Shown: positions 10,172-19,457, numbered from the stretch's first letter. The stretch is DNA of 64,000 nucleotides from UBA2336 sp031395485 (GCA_031395485.1 JANNUS010000016.1:1-64000), one strand, 5' to 3'. Notes: generated by a model from the letters alone, not told the origin. A program made the numbers and translations.

Positions 10172-13100
10172 TTAAGCGTATTCAAGCACTTTATCCGCCA
10201 ATTTCACATGATCCGCAAGTAGTTCGTAAAACTTATCTTTATTAAATTTTAGAATGCTGATATCACTTTTAGCAATTATTAGGTTCGCGTTTACAAAATT
10301 GGGTCTGGTTAACATCTCACCAATGAATTGCCCTTTCGAGAACTCAGAAACATAGAGGCCTTGCTCATAAAAATCTACAACACCATTTACCAACACATAA
10401 AAATCATTATTGACCTTATCATCCAAAATTAGATTTTGGCCTTCTTTAATTTTAATCTCTTCACTAATTTCGGCCAGGTACGAAAGTGTTATGCCGGGAA
10501 TACCTTCTAGTAAACTAATTTTTTGAAAGAACTGTACTTTCTCAAACTTACTTAGTCGTTGGTTATGAATAATTATTTCATTGAGCTCGGTTCTAAGCTC
10601 TGGCCGTAATCTTGCCACATTTTTATGAAAATCTGATTCATTAAGCTGATGCAATGCCCAAGCCGCCACTTCCCGTATAAGTGTATCCGGATTGAACATT
10701 TGTGCAATGAGATCAAGTTTAAAATCGGCTATTTTTGCAACCCCTATCTGGTAAAGTACACAAGCTTTTGTCCATCTATTTGACTGCGCGAAGTCGCGAT
10801 TTATCATGAACTTAAGAACCAACTTAGAATCTAGTTTACCTCGAGGATAAAAAATATCAAGCTTTCCAATTCTTTCCTGATCCGGAATATCATCTAGTAT
10901 TGGGATAACCCGCTGCTTTAGCTGATCCGATAAAAAGACATCTAACAATTCAACAGCGTACGTAATGCCTTCGGTAGTACCGCTATCGATATTTTCCTTT
11001 ACCAGTTGAATTGATCGGGTGTCGTACAACATGGCAAGCAACATGTATATGTGCTCGATATCATTTTGGATATCCCAGCGTAACGAATTAACAATCTGTT
11101 CATTGAATCCATCTCCACCAACCTCATGAATAGCGCTTAAATTCCAACGTATGTCTGCGATGTCTGTTTCGATGGCGTACTTAATACGGGTTATTTGCGA
11201 AACGCCTGCTTTAAATCCGCATTCACCCATTGACAGCAATACCTGCGATACAACAACCTTATTTGGATAATCAATTTTATTCCAAAGAATATCCTTCGCA
11301 CGGGTGCCTCCTATTCGGCCAATGACTTGAACAACCCGCAGCATTACTTGTGTGCTCTGACTGCTCCTGTAAAAGGCACTGTCAAGAAACGGCAACGTTT
11401 TTAAACCGATCAACATCAAACTATTCATAGCTTGATTACTGTAAATCGGGCTTCCCAAACAGTCAATCAAAGCATTAATAACTTCCGGATTCCATTTTTT
11501 TGTGGCAGAACGAATTGCAGTATTTCTAACCTTCGGCTCAGTATCATTTAATAACTCAATCAAAAAAGAAATGCATTCATCAGCAGATGTATGCAGCAAT
11601 AATTCGGCTGCATAGTGACGATCATCCGGGTTAGTGGATCTGGCTAATCGCTGAATTCTGGTTTTTGTAATATCACCATCATTTTGAATAATTAACTGCA
11701 AATCCATTTTACTCAAAACACTTTTCGAGGTACCATCTACTCGGTTCTGATCCATACTAATAACATACCGATCAGAAACAGAGAGTCCTTTTATCTCATT
11801 CAATTTTTCCTGTGCATATTGATGAACAGACTCTTGCTCATTTTTTATCAAGCTGTTTACCCAAACAGACATCTGGCTTGCATTTATTTTCTCGAGAAGT
11901 TTATAGGAAAAAACTGCCTTACCGGAATTAGAGATTAACAGCATACTCTCCAGTTTTCGGGTGACTTGGGCAAACCCCTTTTCAAGTTTATCTTGTTGGA
12001 TATCCGTGTTTTCTAACTTCAATCTAATTTTACTTCGGTAGCCTCCATAAAGCCCGTTTACCGCAAAAAAATACACGCCCGCCAGGATCACCAGAAACAT
12101 TGAAACGTGGATAATATTAAAAAATGGAACAAAAGCGAATAGAAATATCAGAAGCCCTGCAATAAATCGAGAACTCTCATTTACAATACCTTCTACTTTC
12201 GATTGAATATTAAATCGCAAACGGCCATCGAGCGGAATGAAAAAGAGTTTGAACACGGGTGCTTCCAATGAGTCACGTAACATCCAGTTAAATAAGCGGC
12301 TCATCGCTACAAAAAGAAAGAAATATATAAACCCAGTAGGTGATGTTTCTTTATCGAAACCAAAAAATAATCCTGCTACTACCGAGCCAATAGAAAACAC
12401 CGCTAAAGCAAGTGGAAGGATGAGCAAAGAAACACGCAGCCCATAGTTACCCATGATCCGACTGTTAATAAATGTTTGCATAAACAGACTCAGCCCATAC
12501 ACAGCTGCCATAAAAAAACCATTGAAGTCGGTAAGCTCACGCTGATTCGGATATTGAACACTGACCATTTGCTGAAATGAATATTGATTAAAAACAAAGG
12601 CGGTCATGGAAACCAGCAATAGGCCTGACATGGTTAAAATATAGCGGTCAGAGAACGTTCGCTTAAAGGTTGTCTCCTTTCTCACATCGGCATCAAATTC
12701 TCTTGGATCATTCTTAGAGAGTGTAAAGCGCGTTGATATAGTGAAGAGCAGTCCGCCAACAACGAGCATACTTAAACTACAAACCATCAGATAATCTTCC
12801 GTGGCAGGAACAAGGCGTGATGTAAAGGGAATAAGAAACGAAGCTAGTATGGCTGCTACCAGCTGGCCGGTGTCGATCCAACCAATGATACTTTTTGATT
12901 GACGAAAATTAAATAAGCGACCGAATGTACCCCAATAACAAAGAAGCAAGAGCGCAATGATTGGGCCAGATGCGCAATACATTGTAAAGATGACGATGGT
13001 CTGCCAAAGAGGATCACCAAAATGCAGTAGCGAATATACTCCTACTGTGAAAAAGAATATGATGGCAATGCTAAACTGGGTAAGGGTAGAAAATCGAATG

Positions 13101-13327
13101 TGGTTCTGAAAAAATGAAAATACCCACGTGGTAACAATCCCTAATAAGCCGGCCATTAAAAATGCCTTATCGAGATAGTTGCTAAGCCTGTTCAAGAAAA
13201 TAGAATCGGCTGTGATTTGATAGGTAGCAATGAATACCCCCATAAAAAAACCAGTGGCTAACAGCAGGGCAACTTGACGTTGTTCGAGGGTTTTAACCCG
13301 TAAGAATTCAGGTAAAATTGAAGCCAT
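10172..13327 (-). CDS. Nucleotide-transporter-like membrane protein fused to HEAT repeats and a cyclic-nucleotide-binding domain
   Basis: 1,051 residues. The first ~440 residues contain about 12 membrane helices in an MFS / ADP-ATP translocase-like arrangement (start MASILPEFLRVK). A linker is followed by HEAT-type helical repeats at about 550-880 (e.g. STNPDDRHYAAELLLHTS, DTEPKVRNTAIRSATKKW). A cNMP-binding (CAP-ED) domain closes the protein at about 915-1045 (LEGIPGITLSYLAEI, FYVLVNGVVDFYE, FSKGQFIGEM). The CAP-ED phosphate-binding cassette is not well conserved, so cyclic-nucleotide binding is uncertain. A TATATTTG box lies 8 bases before the ATG. The transported substrate is unknown; nucleotides are only the family-level guess. 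Confidence 0.85.
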   Translation of the reverse strand: MASILPEFLRVKTLEQRQVALLLATGFFMGVFIATYQITADSIFLNRLSNYLDKAFLMAGLLGIVTTWVFSFFQNHIRFSTLTQFSIAIIFFFTVGVYSLLHFGDPLWQTIVIFTMYCASGPIIALLLLCYWGTFGRLFNFRQSKSIIGWIDTGQLVAAILASFLIPFTSRLVPATEDYLMVCSLSMLVVGGLLFTISTRFTLSKNDPREFDADVRKETTFKRTFSDRYILTMSGLLLVSMTAFVFNQYSFQQMVSVQYPNQRELTDFNGFFMAAVYGLSLFMQTFINSRIMGNYGLRVSLLILPLALAVFSIGSVVAGLFFGFDKETSPTGFIYFFLFVAMSRLFNWMLRDSLEAPVFKLFFIPLDGRLRFNIQSKVEGIVNESSRFIAGLLIFLFAFVPFFNIIHVSMFLVILAGVYFFAVNGLYGGYRSKIRLKLENTDIQQDKLEKGFAQVTRKLESMLLISNSGKAVFSYKLLEKINASQMSVWVNSLIKNEQESVHQYAQEKLNEIKGLSVSDRYVISMDQNRVDGTSKSVLSKMDLQLIIQNDGDITKTRIQRLARSTNPDDRHYAAELLLHTSADECISFLIELLNDTEPKVRNTAIRSATKKWNPEVINALIDCLGSPIYSNQAMNSLMLIGLKTLPFLDSAFYRSSQSTQVMLRVVQVIGRIGGTRAKDILWNKIDYPNKVVVSQVLLSMGECGFKAGVSQITRIKYAIETDIADIRWNLSAIHEVGGDGFNEQIVNSLRWDIQNDIEHIYMLLAMLYDTRSIQLVKENIDSGTTEGITYAVELLDVFLSDQLKQRVIPILDDIPDQERIGKLDIFYPRGKLDSKLVLKFMINRDFAQSNRWTKACVLYQIGVAKIADFKLDLIAQMFNPDTLIREVAAWALHQLNESDFHKNVARLRPELRTELNEIIIHNQRLSKFEKVQFFQKISLLEGIPGITLSYLAEISEEIKIKEGQNLILDDKVNNDFYVLVNGVVDFYEQGLYVSEFSKGQFIGEMLTRPNFVNANLIIAKSDISILKFNKDKFYELLADHVKLADKVLEYA

Positions 13328-13334
13328 AGACTAA

Positions 13335-13342
13335 CAAATATA
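13335..13342 (-). promoter_or_regulatory. Bacteroidota -7 box TATATTTG before the transporter-HEAT-cNMP gene
   Basis: Exact match to TAnnTTTG on the minus strand, ending only 7 bases before the ATG at 13327. If used, it would give an almost leaderless mRNA. No clear -33 TTTG was found, because the upstream DNA is the OmpH terminator hairpin. Confidence 0.35.
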
Positions 13343-13344
13343 AA

Positions 13345-13378
13345 AAAAAACCGGCTCCGTGTTTTCCGGAGCCGGTTT
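13345..13378 (-). terminator. Rho-independent terminator of the OmpH-like gene
   Basis: A perfect 12-bp stem (13348-13359 pairs with 13367-13378, GC-rich core CCGGCTCCG) encloses a 7-base loop and, read on the minus strand, is followed by a run of T. It lies 47 bases after the OmpH stop codon and separates it from the downstream transporter gene. Confidence 0.9.
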
Positions 13379-13424
13379 AAGGCCTGTTACCTTTATTATT
13401 ATTTTTCTTTTAAAGCAGATTCCT

Positions 13425-14033
13425 TTATTCTCCCGCTCCGTCAGCAGCAGCAGATTTTTCAATTACGTATTCTTCATTCAATCCCTTCATTACAATCGCG
13501 GTAATGTCTAAGCTCGCACCACCATAAAGAACATCACTGGTTGGATCATACTTAAACACTACTTGTAAACCGTTTTCAGTACTATACTTTTTTAAGAAGG
13601 TGGTTATACGATCGTATAATTCTTTATTCAATTTTGACTCTTCATTCATCAACTCCTGACTTAGGCTTTGCTGATAGAGTTGCAAGTTTTGTTGCTTCTT
13701 GGTAAGGTCTTCTTCTAACGCACGGGCCTGGCCAATTGTAAGGGTAGATTGATTACGCTGATACGCAGCAATCTCGCTCTGAAGGCTCTGCGCACGGTTA
13801 CGATAATCTGAATCCATTTTTTTTGTTTTCTCCTCCAACACTACCTTATTCTCCTTTAAAAAATCGTAATGTTTTAATACAGAATCAGAATTAATATAAG
13901 CCAATGTTAGGTCGCCAACGGTAGTGTTCGTTGATGCAGCCCCGGTATATCCCTTTGTGGAAAAATGCAGATAATACAGCACACTTACTGCAACCAGCAG
14001 TACAATGCTTAAAATGAGTGACAAATTCTTCAT
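13425..14033 (-). CDS. OmpH/Skp family periplasmic chaperone
   Basis: About 202 residues from the ATG at 14033 (MKNLSLILS). A longer reading from a TTG at 14063 is rejected because that TTG is part of a TATATTTG promoter box. An N-terminal membrane/signal helix is followed by the Skp layout: LAYINSDSVLKHYDFLKE, a long coiled coil (about 75-140, SLQSEIAAYQRNQSTL...), then TFLKKYSTENGLQVVF and a C-terminal DITAIVMKGLNEEY segment. Skp proteins hold unfolded outer-membrane proteins in the periplasm. The uncleaved-looking N-terminal helix and the Ala/Gly tail vary in this family. It is monocistronic with its own promoter and terminator. Confidence 0.85.
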   Translation of the reverse strand: MKNLSLILSIVLLVAVSVLYYLHFSTKGYTGAASTNTTVGDLTLAYINSDSVLKHYDFLKENKVVLEEKTKKMDSDYRNRAQSLQSEIAAYQRNQSTLTIGQARALEEDLTKKQQNLQLYQQSLSQELMNEESKLNKELYDRITTFLKKYSTENGLQVVFKYDPTSDVLYGGASLDITAIVMKGLNEEYVIEKSAAADGAGE

Positions 14034-14060
14034 TACAATAGTAGATTTGATTTTAGCCCG

Positions 14061-14068
14061 CAAATATA
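14061..14068 (-). promoter_or_regulatory. Bacteroidota -7 box TATATTTG before the OmpH-like gene
   Basis: Exact TAnnTTTG match on the minus strand, 27 bases before the chosen ATG at 14033. It decides the start, since the upstream in-frame TTG overlaps this box. Confidence 0.5.
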
Positions 14069-14118
14069 AACATAGCAGTCAATTTAGTATCTGATTGGAA
14101 ATAAATAACTACAAGAGA

Positions 14119-14682
14119 TTACGCTTCTTCTTCCTTTGTTTGAAAAGAATAGAGTGTGCTGTCCAAATGAAGCGTATCCGTATTAAAATCAGCAATGAAC
14201 TTTTCGATTATTTCAGGAGTAATCTTTTCAACGTGAAGGCCAATATCCAACGCAATACCAAAATCAACGTGTATATCCATGTCGACATGTTCACTAACCC
14301 GTACGGCTTGGTCTTCTTCCAACTCCATAATCACTTCTGCCATAAACAAGCCAATCTCTTCCTCCTGATCATCTAACGCAGCCAGGTTTCCATTCTCATC
14401 CTCTTGATAGGTAATTTTCTTATAGTCGGGAAAGTGCTGCGCTGCTCTATGCTCGGCAATCTCAAATAGCTCACTTTCATGTTGCAGCCGCAAGGTGTAA
14501 ATCATAGCATCGTAAACAACTTCAATTCCATTGTCATCATTCCCTACAAAATAAAAGTGCAATGATTCATCGGTATTCTCTTCTCCTTCTTCGGTAAGAA
14601 AAGTACGTCCAAGAGCTTTTAGCTTTCTTTTATAATCACCTATTACGTCAGGTTCAAAACCTTTATTTTTTATAACTGGCAT
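14119..14682 (-). CDS. Acidic conserved hypothetical protein
   Basis: 187 residues, soluble, no signal peptide or membrane segment. It is strongly acidic, with patches such as EEGEENTDESLHF and DDQEEEIGLF. A middle part predicts alternating strand and helix (GIEVVYDAMIYTLRLQHESELFEIAEHRAAQHFPDY). The C-terminal half has a His/Asp-rich stretch (EHVDMDIHVDFGIALDIGLHVEKITPEI) that could bind a metal, but no known motif is recognised. It lies alone between the OmpH-like gene and the hexapeptide protein, all on the minus strand, with about 120 bases before the next gene. I do not recognise the family and assign no function. Confidence 0.7.
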   Translation of the reverse strand: MPVIKNKGFEPDVIGDYKRKLKALGRTFLTEEGEENTDESLHFYFVGNDDNGIEVVYDAMIYTLRLQHESELFEIAEHRAAQHFPDYKKITYQEDENGNLAALDDQEEEIGLFMAEVIMELEEDQAVRVSEHVDMDIHVDFGIALDIGLHVEKITPEIIEKFIADFNTDTLHLDSTLYSFQTKEEEA

Positions 14683-14801
14683 AGCTTTCTCAATGCTCTA
14701 TAATTTAGGGATAAATCTTTGTAAACAGCAATAAAAGGTGGATAAGATTATTGCCTTTATACATCGTGGCGGAGGCTTACAAATCTAAGGACCCTTAAGT
14801 T

Positions 14802-15311
14802 CTACTTGAACCACTCTGCATACATAGTATAATTTTTGGCGGTACGCTGAATTACTTCCCGCATTTCATCGCTTATATCTTTCATCCGCTTTGCCGGATT
14901 ACCCGCATACATGCTACCCGGTTCAACTATTGTACCCGGAAGAATGATGGCTCCGGCTGCGATTACTGAGTTATTGCCAATTACTGCACCGTCCATAATA
15001 ATAGCACCCATACCAATCAAAACGTTGTCTTCAACCAAACACCCATGAACTACGGCATTATGAGCTATCGAAACATTACTACCAATAACTGTTTTTGCTT
15101 TTTGATAAGTGCAATGAATTACCGCACCATCTTGAATATTAGTGTTATCTCCTACAGTAATAGAATGCACATCACCTCTTACTACGGCATTGAACCATAC
15201 GGTGCAGTTATTGCCCATTAATACCTGGCCAACGACAACTGAATTGTCGGCAAAATAGCAGTTGTTACCAAATTTGGGGGTAAAACCTCTCACCGATTTA
15301 ATGATTGCCAT
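14802..15311 (-). CDS. Gamma-carbonic anhydrase-like (YrdA/PaaY) hexapeptide protein
   Basis: 169 residues from the ATG at 15311 (MAIIKSVRGF); a TTG ten codons upstream is less likely. The sequence is a left-handed beta-helix of hexapeptide repeats (NSVVVGQVLMGNNCTVWFNAVVRGDVHSITVG, NTNIQDGAVIHCTYQ). Potential metal-binding histidines are in VIHCTY, SIAHNAVVHGC and nearby, and the conserved VRGD motif is present, as in gamma-class carbonic anhydrases and the YrdA/PaaY subgroup. The C-terminus (GNPAKRMKDISDEMREVIQRTAKNY) is the usual amphipathic helix. Many members of this subgroup lack detectable carbonic anhydrase activity, so the enzymatic role is only probable. It is divergent from miaB. 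Confidence 0.85.
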   Translation of the reverse strand: MAIIKSVRGFTPKFGNNCYFADNSVVVGQVLMGNNCTVWFNAVVRGDVHSITVGDNTNIQDGAVIHCTYQKAKTVIGSNVSIAHNAVVHGCLVEDNVLIGMGAIIMDGAVIGNNSVIAAGAIILPGTIVEPGSMYAGNPAKRMKDISDEMREVIQRTAKNYTMYAEWFK

Positions 15312-15367
15312 GTTTAATAAGTTGTTAGTATTTACTGACAAGATGTCACAAAAAATACTAAAAGTTG

Positions 15368-15375
15368 TAATTTTG
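15368..15375 (+). promoter_or_regulatory. Bacteroidota -7 box TAATTTTG before miaB
   Basis: Exact TAnnTTTG match 17 bases before the ATG of miaB, at a position suited to start the miaB-secG operon. The -33 element is not obvious. Confidence 0.5.
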
Positions 15376-15392
15376 CGAATTGATTTAATGCA

Positions 15393-16841
15393 ATGAAGGA
15401 CTTATTTGAAGATTTGGACATTTTAAAGGGAGCTGATACGTGCGAGACCTTTCAAACCTCACTAGACACCTACACAGGAAAAGGCCGTAAGATCTATATT
15501 GAAAGCTATGGTTGCCAGATGAACTTCTCTGATAGTGAGATTGTGGCCTCCATTCTCCAACAAGATGGATTTGATACAACATCTAATATTAGCGAGGCTG
15601 ATGTCATATTTTTAAATACGTGTTCTATCAGGGAAAAAGCAGAACAAACTGTTCGTAATAGGCTTGTTCACATTAGCGGGCTAAAAAAACATAAGCCAGA
15701 AATACTAGTAGGCATACTTGGTTGTATGGCTGAACGATTGAAGTCAAAGTTTCTGGAGGAGGAAAAAATTGTTGATCTGGTGGCGGGTCCAGATGCCTAT
15801 CGTGATCTACCAAAACTAATTACACAGGTTGATGAAGGAGAAAAAGCGATCAATACTTTCTTATCGAAAGAAGAAACCTACGCTGATATAAGTCCCGTTC
15901 GATTAAACTCAAATGGAATAACAGCTTTCATTTCCATTATGCGAGGTTGCGATAACATGTGCACCTTTTGTGTGGTGCCGTTTACACGCGGGCGCGAACG
16001 AAGCCGAGATCCACACTCCGTTTTAGCAGAAGCCAACGATCTCTATCTAAAAGGATATCGAGAAGTAACTTTATTAGGCCAAAATGTTGACTCGTATAAA
16101 TGGAGTGAAGAAGAAAATAATAAAGCCCGAATTGAAAAAACGAGCGCTAACAACATCGTAAATTTTGCACAGCTGTTAGAGATGGTTGCGAATGTTCATC
16201 CCGATCTTCGTGTTCGATTTTCCACTTCCCATCCAAAAGATATTACCGATGACGTGTTACATACGATGGCCAAGTATAATAACATCTGCAAAAATATTCA
16301 CCTGCCGGCTCAAAGCGGCAACTCACGCATTCTGGAATTGATGAATCGTGGATACACGCGAGAATGGTACATTCAAAAAGCTTTACGGGTTCGTGAAATT
16401 TTAGGAGCAGATTGCGGAATTTCTTCCGATATGATTACCGGATTTTGTACAGAAACCGAAGAGGAGCATCAAGAAACCTTATCCTTGATGGATACTGTGC
16501 AATACGATTTTTCATACATGTTTTTTTACTCGGAGCGCCCCGGAACACTGGCCGAAAAAAAATTCAAGGATGACGTTTCAGTAGATATAAAAAGGAAAAG
16601 ATTAGAAGAAATCATTGCCAAGCAAACCTTGCACTCACTGGATCGGAATAAAAAAGATGTGGGTAAAGTATACCAGATTTTGATCGAGGGTTATTCGAAA
16701 CGCTCGACTGATTTCCTACAAGGAAGAAACACAGCGAACAAAGTAGTTGTTTTCCCCAAACAGGAATTCCAGAAAGGTCAGTACGTAAACGTGTTGATAG
16801 ATAATTATACTCGTGGAACATTAATAGGAAAAGCAGTTTAA
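15393..16841 (+). CDS. miaB: tRNA (A37) 2-methylthiolation enzyme MiaB
   Basis: 482 residues. It converts i6A37 of tRNAs to ms2i6A using two iron-sulfur clusters and S-adenosylmethionine. The N-terminal UPF0004 domain supplies three cluster cysteines (Cys41 in ESYGCQMN, Cys77 in NTCSIRE, Cys111 in GCMAE). The radical-SAM CxxxCxxC is Cys186/190/193 (RGCDNMCTFC), followed by RGRERSR, and a TRAM domain closes the C-terminus (GKVYQILIEGYSKRSTDFLQGRN...). Length fits the family, with the N-terminal extension common in Bacteroidota. It is the first gene of an operon: its TAA overlaps the ATG of the sigma-54 activator by one base. Confidence 0.97.
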   Translation: MKDLFEDLDILKGADTCETFQTSLDTYTGKGRKIYIESYGCQMNFSDSEIVASILQQDGFDTTSNISEADVIFLNTCSIREKAEQTVRNRLVHISGLKKHKPEILVGILGCMAERLKSKFLEEEKIVDLVAGPDAYRDLPKLITQVDEGEKAINTFLSKEETYADISPVRLNSNGITAFISIMRGCDNMCTFCVVPFTRGRERSRDPHSVLAEANDLYLKGYREVTLLGQNVDSYKWSEEENNKARIEKTSANNIVNFAQLLEMVANVHPDLRVRFSTSHPKDITDDVLHTMAKYNNICKNIHLPAQSGNSRILELMNRGYTREWYIQKALRVREILGADCGISSDMITGFCTETEEEHQETLSLMDTVQYDFSYMFFYSERPGTLAEKKFKDDVSVDIKRKRLEEIIAKQTLHSLDRNKKDVGKVYQILIEGYSKRSTDFLQGRNTANKVVVFPKQEFQKGQYVNVLIDNYTRGTLIGKAV

Positions 16842-18097
16842 TGAGCATTACAGATTCAGAAATACAAATCGTAAAGCAGCGGTTTGGTATAATGGGGACA
16901 TCAACCCTGCTAAACAACGCTGTGCGGGTAGCTATGCAGGTAGCACCTACAGATATGTCGGTACTGATTACGGGTGAAAGTGGAAGTGGCAAAGAATCAT
17001 TTTCTAAAATTATTCATCACTTAAGTTCCAGAAAACATGGTCAATTCATTGCAATAAATTGTGGTTCTATCCCAGAGGGTACAATTGATTCTGAATTGTT
17101 CGGGCATGAAAAAGGATCATTCACCGGTGCCCATGAAGCCCGTAAAGGCTATTTTGAAGTAACGAATGGAGGAACGATCTTCCTTGATGAAATTGGTGAA
17201 ATGCCACTGGGTACGCAAGCCCGGCTATTACGTGTATTGGAAAACGGAGAATTTATTAAAGTTGGTTCATCTAAAGTAGTAAAGACCGATGTGCGGGTTG
17301 TTGCAGCAACGAATGTAAACCTGATGACCAAAGTTGAGGAAGGGAAATTTAGAGAAGATCTATATTACCGCCTGAGTACAGTTCCTATTTTTGTTCCTCC
17401 CCTACGCGATCGCGGAAAGGATATTGATTTATTGTTCAGGAAATTCTCGTCAGACTTTGCCGATAAATATAAAGTGAAGCCAATATTACTTACTGAAGAC
17501 GCAAAGGATATTTTACTAAAATATCGTTTCCCGGGCAATATTCGTCAGTTGAAAAATCTAGTAGAACAAATGTCCGTACTCTCTACAGAAAGTAAAGAAA
17601 TTACAGCTGAAAAACTTCAGTACTATCTGCCCCAACAAAATACCCTACCGACTGTTTATAGAAATGGAAATGCAAGCAATGAGACATTTTCGGAGCGTGA
17701 CATTTTATACAAAGTTTTATTCGATATGAAAAAAGATGTGGTAGACCTAAAGAAGATTGTCTTAGATGCTTTTACGCATCAAGGTACGGCCGCACAACTC
17801 GTAAAAGAGCATCCAGCATTATTTGACGGGCTCGATTCCCCTAGTCATACGAGTGAGTCTGTGTTGATAAATTTAAATTCCACAACTTCAACAACGCACA
17901 ATGAGCCTGTTGAATTGGTTCATGATATCTCTCATGAAACGGAGGACGAATCGCTTTCCATTGAAAAAAAAGAGAGGGAGTTAATCATTCGGGCACTTCA
18001 AAAGAATAACAACAAGCGAAAGTACGCGGCTCATGATTTAGGTATATCGGAGAGAACTTTATATCGGAAAATAAAACAATATAATCTTGAAGAATAA
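16841..18097 (+). CDS. Sigma-54-dependent transcriptional activator without receiver domain
   Basis: 418 residues. The AAA+ domain starts almost at the N-terminus: Walker A GESGSGKE (45-52), the sigma-54-contacting loop GSFTGA (92-97, a GAFTGA variant), Walker B GGTIFLDEIGE (110-120) and the arginine region YYRLSTVPIFVPPLRDR. A linker of about 100 residues is followed by a C-terminal Fis-type HTH (REL.IRALQKNNNKRKYAAHDLGISERTLYRKIKQY). There is no N-terminal receiver, PAS or GAF domain, so activity must be set by level or by a partner. It is coupled to miaB by a one-base overlap and overlaps lptE by 11 bases. The genes it controls cannot be told from the sequence. Confidence 0.93.
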   Translation: MSITDSEIQIVKQRFGIMGTSTLLNNAVRVAMQVAPTDMSVLITGESGSGKESFSKIIHHLSSRKHGQFIAINCGSIPEGTIDSELFGHEKGSFTGAHEARKGYFEVTNGGTIFLDEIGEMPLGTQARLLRVLENGEFIKVGSSKVVKTDVRVVAATNVNLMTKVEEGKFREDLYYRLSTVPIFVPPLRDRGKDIDLLFRKFSSDFADKYKVKPILLTEDAKDILLKYRFPGNIRQLKNLVEQMSVLSTESKEITAEKLQYYLPQQNTLPTVYRNGNASNETFSERDILYKVLFDMKKDVVDLKKIVLDAFTHQGTAAQLVKEHPALFDGLDSPSHTSESVLINLNSTTSTTHNEPVELVHDISHETEDESLSIEKKERELIIRALQKNNNKRKYAAHDLGISERTLYRKIKQYNLEE

Positions 18098-18614
18098 AGG
18101 AACACGTTGGTTATTGGTTATTGGTTGTTGGTCATTCGCCATCACTTCTTGCGGGATATACTCCTTCCAGGGAACTTCTACCAATGCAAAAAATATTTCC
18201 ATTGAAGAATTTTATAATAACACAGATCTTGGACCCGCTAACCTGGGGCAAACTTTCACGAACAGACTTAAAGACTATTTTATTCAAAATACAAACTTAA
18301 GTGTTGTTCAAACCAGCGGAGAATTACAACTCGAAGGTGTTATCACTGATTATAAAGTATCGCCTATTGCACCTACCTCAACAGGCGACCCCACCAAAAA
18401 TAATTTGGCCTCCTCTACACGGTTAACAATTATTGTGAAGGTGAATTACGTAAACATGCTGGATGAATCTATGAGCTTTAAGGATAAGAATTTCTCATTC
18501 TTTAAAGATTTCAGCAACGATCAAAACTTATCGGATATTGAAGAACAATTAATCCGCCAAATCTTCGACCAAATCACACTCGACATCTTCAACGCATCGG
18601 TTGCCAATTGGTAA
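18087..18614 (+). CDS. lptE: LPS-assembly lipoprotein LptE
   Basis: 175 residues from a TTG start at 18087 (TTGAAGAATAAAGG). The lipoprotein signal ends at Cys22 (FAITSCGIYSFQG). The family pattern is clear: GIYSF near the N-terminus, NISIEEFYNNTDLGPANLGQTFTNRLKDYFIQNTNL, then EGVITDYKVSPIAP. LptE plugs the LptD barrel that inserts lipopolysaccharide into the outer membrane; lptD is not in this window. The gene overlaps the sigma-54 activator by 11 bases and precedes the TPR gene by 33 bases, inside an envelope/secretion operon ending in secG. Confidence 0.88.
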   Translation: MKNKGTRWLLVIGCWSFAITSCGIYSFQGTSTNAKNISIEEFYNNTDLGPANLGQTFTNRLKDYFIQNTNLSVVQTSGELQLEGVITDYKVSPIAPTSTGDPTKNNLASSTRLTIIVKVNYVNMLDESMSFKDKNFSFFKDFSNDQNLSDIEEQLIRQIFDQITLDIFNASVANW

Positions 18615-18647
18615 AAATTTTCTATTTTTACTTACGGCAAAATCTTT

Positions 18648-19457
18648 GTGGAAACAAGACAACTCGTTAACCTCCTTCATCATTACTCCGGTTCTTCTGA
18701 ACAAGAAGCGGCAGAAGTAATCTCGCTACTCCAAAAATACCCCTATAGCCAGGTTTTACAGGCGCTATCAGCTCGAGTTAGTAAAGACCATAATTTTGAG
18801 AACCAACAATTTCTACTCCAATCAGCAGCCGTTTACAGCACCGATCGTGCCGTGTTAAAAGACATTATGTCGAAAGTATATGAGACACCATATTTCATTG
18901 GAGAGGAAATAAAAAAGGCTGACTCGAAAACAGAAGCTACTCCTATAGCACTCAAAAATGACGCTATAGATTATGCTGAAGAAGTTATTCACGATTTAGA
19001 AAAATTAAATCAACTCAAACATAACTTTGAAGAGCTTGCAGCCAGCTTTGGGTACACTCAACCAATTACGATTGAAGATAAATTAATACGAAAATCACCC
19101 GTTCGGCCAAAAAAGAAAACAGAAGAGTACACTGATCCGTTGATTGAGGCTATTAAAATCACAAAAAAAAAAATAGAACCAGAGAGCACAAAAACGAAAG
19201 AGCAAATTCAAATCATAGACCAATTTATTAAAGCTCAACCCAGCATAAAACCTAAGTCCGTTAATTCCCCCATAAGTGATTTAACGGAAGTAAAAAATGG
19301 TGAGTTTGATGATAATGTAATTTCAGAAACACTAGCTCAAATCCTTATCAGACAAGGTAGAAAAGAGAAAGCCATTGAGGTGTATAAAAAACTGATTTGG
19401 AAGTTTCCACAAAAAAAGGTTTACTTTGCAGCTCAAATTGAAGATCTTAAGAAATAA
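18648..19457 (+). CDS. Conserved TPR-like protein between lptE and secG
   Basis: 269 residues from a GTG at 18648. The N-terminus is helical (LVNLLHHYSGSSEQEAAEVISLLQKYPYSQVLQALSARV). The middle is charged and low in complexity (lysine-rich, with VRPKKKTEEY and TKKKIEPEST). The C-terminus carries one clear TPR-like helix pair (ISETLAQILIRQGRKEKAIEVYKKLIWKFPQKK). No signal peptide. The operon position suggests a link to envelope biogenesis, but the exact role is unknown. Confidence 0.8.
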   Translation: METRQLVNLLHHYSGSSEQEAAEVISLLQKYPYSQVLQALSARVSKDHNFENQQFLLQSAAVYSTDRAVLKDIMSKVYETPYFIGEEIKKADSKTEATPIALKNDAIDYAEEVIHDLEKLNQLKHNFEELAASFGYTQPITIEDKLIRKSPVRPKKKTEEYTDPLIEAIKITKKKIEPESTKTKEQIQIIDQFIKAQPSIKPKSVNSPISDLTEVKNGEFDDNVISETLAQILIRQGRKEKAIEVYKKLIWKFPQKKVYFAAQIEDLKK

